Shown one piece after another: positions 1 to 10,121 of a stretch of 64,000 bases of DNA. The notes below the pieces were generated by a model. It was given only the letters and a program-made list of their open reading frames with translations. It did no database searches and was not told the DNA's origin. The translations under genes were made by a program, and so were the position numbers. The stretch's first letter is position 1. The number at the start of each line of letters is the position of its first letter. Source of the stretch: Pholiota molesta (lineage: Eukaryota > Basidiomycota > Agaricomycetes > Agaricales > Strophariaceae); assembly GCA_014925825.1 (NCBI GenBank), contig JACGCK010000195.1:1-64000 (forward strand). Direction: 5' to 3'.

Positions 1-247
1 CTATGTACTATGACTATGCATGACATCAGGATGTTGGCTAAATCCGGGCCGTTGATCGGTCAAAAGAGATGCAGTGCGGGGGCCTTGGCACGATCCATGC
101 TTGGTCCTCTACCTCGTCCATCAACTGTACACCCTTGGACTCCTTGTATCTTGCTGTATCCTGTTGTAACCATCTCTACCAGCGCTGGGCGCCCATGAAA
201 GTGTCTGACCTCCTCTTCCACTACGACACTCTCCCGCCCCTAATAAC
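1..247. other. upstream flank, no gene recognised
   Basis: This stretch lies upstream of the first hydrolase gene. Only short open frames occur, with no motif I recognise. It may hold the promoter and 5' UTR of that gene. Confidence 0.4.
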
Positions 248-3200
248 ATGTCACCGTTCGCCAATTCATTGACGCGCGAGGTTGGCCTCAAAGTTGGCCC
301 TACGGTGTTGGAAGTCCTCGTGAAACATTACTTCGACAGGCTAAAGGAAACAACGACTCGGGCGAGACCGAAGCGAGCTTGAAGCAGGACAATGTATTGT
401 ATCATGAAGCTTTTACAATCGTTAAAGTGCGTTGGTTATATTGTTGAATCACCTTCTATGCTGAATAATACATCTTGCAGTCCTTTTTGGCCGCGTCTAC
501 TTTGTTAGTGTATTCAATTGGAATTTTTTCTATTTTTGACGTTCTATAGCCACACTATTGAAGAGCTACAAAGTAAGCTCTTAATCCTCATACAGCTGAG
601 TATTTCTCAAATATTTGTAGGCTTTTCGAATACGCGAACGCCATCACCACCATGGACTCACGTTGTGCGAGTTCTAGTTCCCTCGTCTGCTGCGATGAGG
701 CCGTCCCTACTTGGTCAAAGCCTTAGGAGGTGAGGAAGTCGCAAAACGCTTGATTGGCGGTGTTAAATGGTGGCAGGTTCGCGGAATCAACGGGTACGAA
801 CGACGATTTTTTCCTTCGAGTTCAACCATTCACATGTTTCTCAGCGTCGATGGTCAATGGATTACAGCCAGAAAAGATTATCAAGAGGCTAAACGGCGAC
901 ACAAAACGAAACGCACCCATGATAAGAGTAGTTCGGATAATGGACCCAACCCACCTGACATAACGGAAGATCCGCAAAGCACCACCGGAGGAGCGTACGA
1001 GAAGGACATGGATGCTATGCGTTGTATTCTCTATCTACATGGAGGTGTGTAAAGTCATTTCAATAAGATGGCACTTGTAAGTTGACTGGGTGGCTATTCA
1101 GGTGGATACTACTTTGGCAGCGTTGATCAAGAAAGGTTCGCTCAACACATTTCAGTATTCGCTTTAACTTTGCTGATGTCCCACAATTATTGACAGATAC
1201 AGTATTCAACGACTGGCACGGAAAATTAACGGTCGAGTTTTTGGCATGTTTCTCAAAAAAAATTGCGTTGGTTTCTTCTATTGATTATATCTCCAGCTAT
1301 AAATTATCGACTTGCACCGCAATACCCTTTCCCATGTGGACTGCATGACGCGTTAACGGCTTGTATGCATCCATTTTTCTTCACTTCCATTTGCTTGTGA
1401 CGACTGACACCATTGATGTAGACTTGTTCCTCATACGACCGCCAGCTGGAGCTGCACATCAGGCAGTGGATCCCAAACACATCATCATTTCAGGAGATTC
1501 GGCTGGAGGAGGGCTGTCTTTAGCTCTCCTACAAGTCATCCGCGATAGTGGTTTGCCTCTGCCCGCTGGCGGTGTTTTGATTTCGCCCTGGTGTGACTTG
1601 ACCCATTCCTTCCCAAGCGTCCATACCAATACCGATACAGTTCGTTCATCTCCTACAAAAATGTGGGAAATATATGTTGACGATGCTTTTAGGATATAAT
1701 TCCCGAATCTGGTTTATCGTTCCACAAGCCCAGCTTACTCTGGCCTCCGCCTTCAGAGGAGATCTCGAACCGTGTTCAGTCGTCCATTCGCTTTCGCATT
1801 CGACAGGTATTCAAATCGGAGGAACCGCATCCGTTTAACCCTGCATCCACATTCTCTGAAGGACAGACCAATGGAAAAGATGCACAGCCTGCGATAGGTC
1901 TAGCCACACCTAACATGGAGAGTACTGCACCTATTGACCTAGAAACTGTCGTCTCACACGATCCAACTACTGGTGAGAAGACCGAGGTTTCTCAACAGCT
2001 GCAATTCTATACTCGGAACAGTCTCTTGGTCCATCCTTTGGTCAGCCCCGCGCTGTCCTATCTGGGAGGGTTGCCTCCGCTGATGTTCATTGCGGGTGAT
2101 AAAGAAGTGTTGAGAGATGAGATCATTTATACGTTCGTCGTTTTTTTTTGTTTGTTCCGTTATTGCATATTTTAACCACTTCATCTAGCGCTCATAAGGC
2201 GGCATATCCTGAGAAATACCCAGTATCGGATCGTGCACGCGGTATATATCCTGTTCTGAATGGCATCGAAACACGCTACAAACCAACACCGGTCCATTTG
2301 CAGGTGTATGACGGTAAATCCCAATTGAGTGCCCGCATCGTACTCAATCACTGACAAATATCCATAGATAGTCCGCATATCCTCCCAATCCTATTTGCAT
2401 TCACAACACCGTCTAAGTTCTGTTTCCGCGCCATGGCCACCTTCTCTAAGTTCGCGACTGGGATACCCCTCACACCACCTCCGCCGCCTATCGCCCGGAA
2501 AGGCTCGACTTCAAACGTCACCAAGGACCCGTTAACGCGTCGACAGTCTCTGTTCGCCGGTTTCAAGCCTTCGCTTATTACGAGACACACCCAGCCTCCT
2601 GAAATTACACTGACCGGGTCGCCGCCGGCGGATAACGATGGTCAGACGGAGTTGGGCCAAGCCTCTGTGCCTACGCGCAGACAGTCTCTGAGAAGGGCAT
2701 TGTCGGCGACAATCTCAATACCGCGCCCAAGTTCTATCTTACGGAGATCGCCATCGCCTATCAGTCCCTCTACGAGCTTCTTAAGTAATGAACCCCTTGA
2801 GGAGCATCCGCGGTCCGAATCCCCTCAAGCTGAGGTTGAGTCCCCAAGGACTGGAGTGGAATCCCCTACTACAGCGGATGAGGCCTCATTTCCAACACCG
2901 AATTTTGCGTCCGTTAAGAAGCCTTCATCTTCGAGCGACGTTGCCGGTCCCCGCTTCCAACGCCAAGCAACGCCCTTGGAAAGAGAGCCCACCGTAGAGC
3001 GCTTCGCAGGTGAACCTGACGTCTACAGCGATATCCCAGTAAGTCTAACCCGCATCTCCTGCAATACCTTCTCTAACTAGACCCCATATCCACCCACCAG
3101 GACCCCGCAGAATGGCCGAACCGCATGATTCGCGAACGGGTCGGCACCACCGGCGTCCTCCGCGCACTCGAGCCCGCCTCCGAGCTGCCTGCCATGCAGG

Positions 3201-3934
3201 TCCCGCCGCACGAGATCGGCGTGTTCTCCCAGAAGACGATGGCGCGCTACCTGCGCGACCGCAAGATCTTCCAGGCCAAGTTCGCGCACACCGCGGCGTC
3301 CATAGAGAAGAAGCGGCACCGCGCGCTCGCGCAGGCGAAGCAGGACACGATACGCCGGCTGGCGCGGCTGCGCCAGGCGCTGCACAGGGAGGGCGCGGGG
3401 AGTGGCCCCGCGAACGGCAGGAGCAGCTCCTCGGAGCCCGGGTGGGGCTGGGCGTGGGCGCTCGAGGAGGGCGAGGACCCGCCGCCGAGCAGCATTGTGT
3501 CCAGGCGGGACACGGAGGAGGCGCGCAAGCTCGCGGAGGTCGCGGATCAGGCGGTGCTGGGGCCGGACCAGACTCTGAGCGGGAACAACCTCTGGGCGGT
3601 CGTGGTCAACTTTTTGACGGTGACGCCCGGGCGCGAGAACCATGCCGTGTTGAAGCGGCGGGGATGGGGAAAAGAAAGGGCCAGCGAGGCGGATAAGGAG
3701 AAGGAAAAGGAGAAGGACAAAGCGCAGGCAGACGGGGCCAGCGAAGAGGATGTTGGCGCTGCGGGTCGTGCGAGTGCAGCCGGCAGCGTGGAGGTGCATT
3801 CAACGTCGGATTCCGCAGGGAGCAGTGCAAAGGCACATAGGAGCAAGTCAACGCTTGCGAGGATAAAGCTCTGGCATCGACAGCGGATGGAGAAAAATAC
3901 GGAGGCGGTGTCGAATAAGGATGTTGCCGCGTAA
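248..3934 (+). CDS. alpha/beta hydrolase (HSL/GDXG lipase type) with long disordered C-terminal tail; apparent frameshifts
   Basis: This is a multi-exon gene for an ester or lipid hydrolase of the hormone-sensitive-lipase family (alpha/beta hydrolase fold-3). The oxyanion motif HGGG is assembled across an intron near 1045-1100. The nucleophile motif GDSAGG is near 1495. An acidic-residue region (GDKEVLRDE) is near 2095-2120 and a histidine (DSPHIL) follows the intron ending near 2366, so a Ser-Asp-His triad can be proposed. After the catalytic domain the frame runs on through a Ser/Pro-rich segment (from about 2433) and a basic helical segment (about 3100-3930). The ATG at 248 starts a frame ([11 protein letters not shown]) that leads into the conserved N-terminal region. 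The frame breaks near 343-350 and twice near 675-710. Each break is repaired by restoring one base. The gene could be a young pseudogene, but the clean downstream exons favour sequence errors. The exact substrate is unknown. Confidence 0.75.
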
Positions 3935-4399
3935 AAAGACCTAGACGGCGATCATAATAAACTGCAACACGAAAATTAACTAGCCCTTCATCATGGATGC
4001 ACATTATAATACCAGTCCTTATTTCCAGTTACTTTTCCGTATATAGTAGTAGTCGGCTGAGAGCCCCTTACCGGGCGTTACGTACCTTTGCTCACCATCC
4101 AGTTATATGCTGAATTTCCTAAACGGGAAATTATTTACATAGGAGGCAATATCTGGAAGCACTAGCACCTTGCTTCAATTCATCTATCTGTCTATTGCTC
4201 CAAAATTACCAACTTCGGGTCTCGAGAGTGAGGAACGTCGACAAATTGAAAGCCTTTCAAGACCACGGTTGTCCGGCGCCTACAGCAATCCCTCCATGGG
4301 ACATGCTACTGTAAATGGCAATGGCTGACTCGTTGCAAAAAAACTTTGGCTATAATTTTCGGTGCAATAATGACATAAAAAAGCTATCTTACACACTCG
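3935..4399. other. convergent intergenic region
   Basis: The 3' ends of the hydrolase gene (plus strand) and the first glycopeptide-like gene (minus strand) face each other here. I see only short open frames and no recognisable feature. Confidence 0.5.
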
Positions 4400-5352
4400 T
4401 CAAAGGCAGAAAGTAATAGCGAGATTGACCTGTTGAATCTCTATAAGAATAGCCGGTAGGAGCTGAATGATGCTCTTACATTGTTGGCTTGACAGGCGAC
4501 CTGTACTCCGTTATCGTTCGGTTTGTGGAACGCCGTGGCGCAGCCTCCACTGGTACCTATATTTATAGAAAGGCATCGATTGAATCATCGTAAGTATAAT
4601 ATTGGCTGGTCAATGGGACATTTGCTCACAATCAGCGCCAAATCCGTCGCATCCACCATAGTATCTAAATCAACATTGGTTATCATACACAACAAAACAG
4701 TATACCTCTTCTTACCCGAATCCAGAGGTTACGGAGAATGAGTGACTGGTGTTTGAATAAGTTGATTTCGCAGCTTGGAAAGGATGAGATAGCCTCAAAA
4801 TATTACATACGGTGGGATGAGAGAGATATCCGTGCTCGATCCACTCCCTGGCCCGTTGTTGGGGTTTGTCAGAGTGGTCTCAATAAGAGTACAACCTTCT
4901 CCGTTGAAACCACACTTGCCTACAGCGAATATGTAATTAGTCTATTTTTCAATCGATTTACATATTGATTGAGGATGTAAAATTGGATTACCCGTTTGCA
5001 AATATCTTCAGGATTAAGTGTAAGCAAGTTATAAATTTGTGAAGGAAGGTGCCTCACGCAATTGCTGAGAACAATGGACCATTGAATGTCACATCACGAC
5101 CAGTCGAAAGGATTTTTGACCCTTGAATCAACGTAGGCTGAATTATTACCAAGTAAGCGACGGCCAACTGAAAGAAGGAACTTCATGATCACAGTTCCAA
5201 AGCCACAACTACAAGACGGTCAGAGTTTTGACTTGGGATATGAAGGCTTTGGGCTCTTACTTGTTGGCGAAATGCACAGTATGCGTTTCGGCCCTTGTGC
5301 CGATAATGATAGCCGCAAGGAGGAAAGAGGACACGGATTTCAAAGACGGCAT
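4400..5352 (-). CDS. secreted glycopeptide-like protein, copy 1
   Basis: This is a small secreted protein of about 160 residues. It belongs to the basidiomycete family usually annotated as glycopeptide (thaumatin/osmotin-like in size and Cys content); its function is not known to me. The ATG at 5352 opens a signal peptide (SFLLAAIIIGTRA) followed by ETHTVHFANK. Splicing then joins CGFGT, PTLIQGSKILSTG, YLQTG, KCGFNGEGCTLIETTL, SGSSTDISLIPP, HSFSVTSGFG, YYGGCDGFGADC, CATAFHKP and VNLAITFC, which match the gene at 51907-52849 exon by exon. Exons include one of 16 nt (5193-5208) and one of 14 nt (4992-5005). The cysteines are conserved between the two copies. The final residue is Leu, not Asp as in copy 2. 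The protein is predicted to be extracellular. The small exons make this gene easy for automated predictors to miss. Confidence 0.82.
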
Positions 5353-6781
5353 ATTGTGAAAGAGTGTGCACAAGGATATCAACGTAGCAGTGTTGCCTGA
5401 GCTGAATGCTTTGGTACTAACTGAGGAATTTATCTTTGCAATTCAAGCCTGCTTTTATAGTAGTAGAAAACCTCGGTGAAAGGGAATAGATGAAGTACCA
5501 AAGGTATGCTTGCCATTCTTATTCTAAATGGACTAACTTTGTGCCTTGCACATGCAAATACATCAATTTTTATGAGCAGCCTTGTCGGCAAAGGAGTGTT
5601 CATCATCCTACGTTTTCCCTCTTGATGCGGAGGTTAGTCAATGTGGAAGTACTTGAGTCATGATCCGCTCATAAAAGTCGTTAAAACGCTAGTAGCTCGC
5701 CAGCCCTATATGTCTTTTGATTCTATAGACTTTTTGAGTGGCCTACGGCGACCTCGTGTCGCATTTGGATGGCAAGAGCTAATGGTTTTAATTCGATCCT
5801 TGCCAATTGCCTTCTGTTGGAAAACTATGTCTGAAAGGATCTGGGAGGTAATAATTATATATATATGCATAGTAGATGTTCGCAGGCTGCACCGTTTGAC
5901 CTCAGGTATTAACCACATGATGTGGCTGAAAAGTCATCATAGTCATCATAATGAAGGAGAATCGGAGGCGGAAGGATAAATTTGGTCAATACAATGGCTG
6001 CATATTCAATCCAAGGGTACACTTGATAATCATTTGATATTACAATGTAACTGATAATAAATATCTACCTTGGTTAGTCGGGCCTTATCTCCAAACGCTC
6101 GTTCCGGATATTTAGAACAGTTCAAAAAGTACCACTGTCATGTTTATACGCTGACAACGATCTCAGCAAATTATCAACCCAGAAGATATTGTTTGAAGGT
6201 GCCTAGAGAAGTAGCTATAAGGCAGTGCATATTGGAATCTTATGACCGACTCATACTGTCCATCAAGCACTTACGAATGATAAGTACAATCATGATCGCA
6301 AATAGGCGCTCGAGGCGTTAGCGCTCAAGTCACATGATTCGACTAGTGATGATAAGGCACGATGACGGTTCGTCTGAAGGCTTTCAGTCAATTGCGAATT
6401 GCGAAACAGGAACATTATATGAACACTGGCTCCTGCTTGGTTGAATGTGGATAGAATTTTTATAGAAGATTTAGGACGAGCAGTCTTTATAAATACTCGG
6501 CAATCACGAAATTAAATGTCGCAAGTATATTCCCTTCTCATTTTCTCCAGTTATCTTACGTGAAGGGATCAAACATTGAATATTGAGGCCTTTGAGGCCC
6601 GTATACCAATTTGGTGCCTCAATCATTGTAACCAGCCTTGCAAAAGCTTCATGATATTATTGGCTTATTATTAAGCTGGCAACCTTCCCACGCCCAATTT
6701 GGCGGCACATCTCTCCTCACGCCTCCAACTTCAACGTCAACGACCAACAGACCCGACTCTGACCTCTTCCATTTCACCACT
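5353..6781. other. 1.4 kb intergenic region, nothing recognised
   Basis: This region contains the upstream part of glycopeptide-like copy 1 and the 5' region of clathrin light chain. It is AT-rich. The longest open frames (about 5641-5979 and 6070-6321, plus strand) have no recognisable motif and no partner exons, so I do not call genes. Confidence 0.4.
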
Positions 6782-7832
6782 ATGAGCGACCTTCTCGGCG
6801 GCGACTTCTCTTCATCATTCAATAAAAGCAGCGATGATGACATAGACTTTGACGCTGCCGCGTCAGCATTCCCAGATATCTCTCTCGATGGCAGCACCGA
6901 ACTGCCATCTGCACCTGCCTTCAATGCTGGCAGGACGAACAGTGGATTCTCATTTGAGGATTTCGATTCATCTCCCACACATCAGCAGACAACAATGACG
7001 GTGACTGGAGATGACGAGATTGATAAATTCGAGAGCGAGTTCCCTGACATTGAGGTTCCTTCGGTGAGCTCCCTGATTTATTCGATGTACTGGAGCGCAT
7101 TGGCGCATTCTCTGGATGCATATATCTCTGTTCCTTGCAACGGAGATCTGTGTATGCATTGAGCCTTCCGCGCTGCGTTCCAGCTACTCAACCTAACCAT
7201 ATATTCACTAACACGTATCAGTCACAGTATTCTGCCCCGCAGCAACCCTCCTACACAGCAACATTCGCACCCCAACCGCAGTCTTCTGCGTTCTCCTCCA
7301 CTCCAATTCTCAACCAGACCATCGAAGACGAGCCCCAAGTCATCAAGTACGCAGTTCACCGCCCACCTCCTGTCCCTTGTTACTGACGTATCCGGCATCA
7401 ACAGAGACTGGCGCGAAAGGCAGCAAGCGGAAATCGCCGCTCGTGAAGAGGAGTCTAAAGCTCGCCGGAACGAGACCATTGACAAGGCTGAGCGCGCGAT
7501 TGAGGAGTTCTATGGGAACTACGCCAAGAAGAAGGAAAGGAGCATCCGTGATAACAAGTGCGTTTCATTTCTCATGTCGGGTAGACGTGTAACTAACCAC
7601 ACTTTTGTTTCTGCTTAGAAACTCGGAAGCTGAATATCTTGCTGAGCTACAAGCGTCGTTGTCGACAGGAACGACCTGGGAGCGGATCTGCAACCTCGTC
7701 GAGCTGCAGAACTCGCAGAGCAAGACCATTGCTCGAACGGGGGCCGGAACGACTGACCTAACAAGGTTCAAGGAAGTTCTTTTGCGGCTGAAGCGAGAGG
7801 GAGACGCTGCACCCGGTGCGGCTGGATACTAA
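6782..7832 (+). CDS. CLC1: clathrin light chain
   Basis: This is the clathrin light chain, which binds the heavy-chain triskelion on coated vesicles and regulates coat assembly at the trans-Golgi and plasma membrane. The protein of roughly 230 residues starts MSDLLGGDF. It has an acidic N-terminal region with the FESEFPDIE motif, which matches the conserved light-chain EED-type segment. Next come a Gln/Pro-rich linker, a basic coiled-coil segment (DWRERQQAEIAAREEESKAR) and the C-terminal region TTWERICNLVELQNSQSKT. Four exons are joined by introns at about 7063-7221, 7349-7405 and 7559-7618, all GT-AG and frame-consistent. The ATG at 6782 gives the family-typical N-terminus. An upstream in-frame ATG near 6638 adds residues that do not look conserved. 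Confidence 0.93.
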
Positions 7833-8042
7833 GGACAGAAATGCATGTTTTCCTTCCGCTCTCCATATATTCCTCTAGTTAATCCTTTATTCCCCTATTG
7901 ATGCTGGTAGTCATGATATATTGCGGAAAAATGTCATTTGGCTTGTTTATGAGCCCTTGTATATCCAACTCGATAATAAGATCATAACGAAATAATGAGG
8001 GTATACAAGGTGGAAAACCTATCGGTATCAAATCGTAGTAAC

Positions 8043-9457
8043 TCACATCTTCGCCTTGGTGCTGCCTGTTTCCACAGCACCTGCTCCAGTTTCAGTTGGT
8101 TTGGGTTCTGTGGCCTCTGCATTTGTTAATGGTTCTGCTGTTACCTCCTCAACGAGAGGAGCTTCTGCTACAGGAGCAGTGTTGGACAAGGAGATCTGGG
8201 AGTGTTCCTCAATGAACGAAACAATTTCGTTGGCCAATCTGTCCTTGACATCGCCTGGTTCATTGTGCAACTCGTGGTATCCCCCCTATCGGTGAATATT
8301 CAATTTCAAGTCAACGGCCATTATGAAGGTGTAGCAACGTACAGGGAAGAGGATAATTTTCTTCTTGTCGGCAGGAATAGCATCATGGAACTTTTGAGAT
8401 GCCTTGGGAGATGTCACCTGCAGATATTTGGTCGAGCTTCAGTTGAATGCCATGACTGAATCATATGAAAATAACCTTGTCTTCCGTTCCATGGAAAATG
8501 ATCACCTGCAGGTGGCAATGACTGAGTATCGAACCAAACAGATTGCGAGCACTACTTACGGGCAAAGCCTTGGGCCAACGGCGGGCACCCACAGTCAAGA
8601 GCAATTCGCCCTAGTGTCGAGTTAAAGCATCAATAATGACAAAAAATTGAAAATATGGCATACATTGGTCAACATGTCATTAATGCCCTTCAGCGAACCA
8701 GACTGCTTCACGAGTGGGTCCTTGAGGTAGGCGCTGTTCACCGCAGCATCATGGGATAGATCCTGGATTGGAAGGAATCAACGAGAGATTATAATCAACA
8801 TATAGCGAAGACGTTATGAGAAGAGAAATGAGGACGAACTTCTGCTTTGACGTCGGCTGGGAAGAGCACGTTAGGTAGGACAGCGCTAAGTTTGCCTCCG
8901 GCCCATTCAGCAGTTTCGGCGCAGGCTAGTTTGTTGGATGAGGGACTCGTTGCTATAATTCCAGAAATAGAGTCAACCGTAGACTTGTATTTGTCCCCTT
9001 GTGTAGCAAATCCAAGAATTTCTGCACCGCCCTACATCGAACAAACATCAGTATAATAGACGCGACAGACAAGGCGTATTTTCAGATACCATAGAATGAC
9101 CCATCAAGAACAGCGGTACGCCCTCAAACTTCTGCTTAGCATGCCCCACTGCCCACTCGATATCCGCCATCTGCTCCTTCCACGACGTCTTGCCATAGCT
9201 GCTGTCCTTGCTCTTCTTGCCCGTTGTGTCTTGGGCCGTCAGGCCGAACCCGCGCTGGTCGAATGCAAATACAGCGATTCCACGTGCGGAAATGAGGGGG
9301 TGGAAGTGCGTGAAGCGCGCAATGTGCTCCGCGAAGCCATGCAGAGCCACGACGACGGCTTTGGTTGGGGTTTCAGGGGCTGGTGTGTACGTTCGTGTGT
9401 AAACTGGGTGGACCCGGGGCCGCTGAGCCAGCTTTCGGTGTAGGGCTGGGTTGCCAT
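8043..9457 (-). CDS. monoacylglycerol lipase (alpha/beta hydrolase); apparent frameshifts
   Basis: This gene encodes a monoglyceride lipase, which releases fatty acid and glycerol from monoacylglycerols on lipid droplets or in the cytosol. Motifs in order are ALHGFAEH (oxyanion region), FDQRGFGLT, the nucleophile elbow GHSMGG split by an intron near 9030-9090, the aspartate motif FHGTEDKVTS near 8480-8500, and the histidine motif GGYHELHNEPGD near 8250. An Ala/Glu/Thr-rich tail closes the protein. The start at 9457 gives MATQPYTESWL, the N-terminus I expect for fungal homologues. That frame is lost near 9401, where one T seems missing before YTRTYTPAPE. Near 8911-8944 three further one-base deletions together restore frame, but the residues between them diverge. 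All lie in short homopolymers. The divergent neighbour is the MDL1-type transporter. Confidence 0.85.
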
Positions 9458-10121
9458 TGTCCTCGAGCTTGCGCGTGAGATGGGATGAGAAGAGGTGAGA
9501 GTGGTGGCTAGGATGAATGGTTTGCGGAACGAGCGTGATTTCAATAGGGAACCTGGGGTGTTCCAAAGAAGGGAAAACATTCCTGTTTTGGCCAACCACG
9601 CGTCACGCAAGGTCGAATCCCTTGTATGTGAACTCCGCGAGCAAGCTGTACTTACAAAAAATTATTCTCGGCGTCCACCACGAAGGCAAGTTAGCTTCAA
9701 AGCGAAAACGGCCAAATAAATAACATAGCACTTATTTGCCGGCTTGAACCATACCAACTTTTCCGCGTGAAGTGACACTGCGAATAGTGATGGACATTAA
9801 CTTTATCAATATTTCCGAGCGCAAACAGAAACACGAAGGGCCACTCAATTTTGGATGGCCCGAATGTAGGCAAGCCAAAGAAAAAGTTCAAATGTTGCAA
9901 GCAGGAAGGTAATCAGCGTTAGTACATAGATAAGATAAGATGTGGGACACGTGCAGCGTCGGACTCAAGCGTCGGGAAGAGTATCGGGACATCGGCGACG
10001 TTTTACACGCAAGTTACACGGCTTGTTCGCTACGTCCACGACTTCATTCCCAGGCGACGCTCTCCAGCAAGTCGCGCCCATCCGCAAGTACGCCTGAATT
10101 CTAGGGGCAGAGACGCTCAGG
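9458..10121. other. divergent promoter region between the lipase and the ABC transporter
   Basis: This 0.66-kb spacer separates two head-to-head genes and should carry both promoters. I could not identify a specific regulatory site with confidence. Confidence 0.5.

Noticed and set aside
3077..3799. Long minus-strand frame opposite the hydrolase tail
   Set aside because: It is a shadow of GC-rich codon use in the plus-strand exon, whose frame joins the upstream exons by a clean intron.
5641..5979. 112-codon open frame upstream of clathrin light chain
   Set aside because: No recognisable motif, low-complexity His/Glu end, and no splice continuation.
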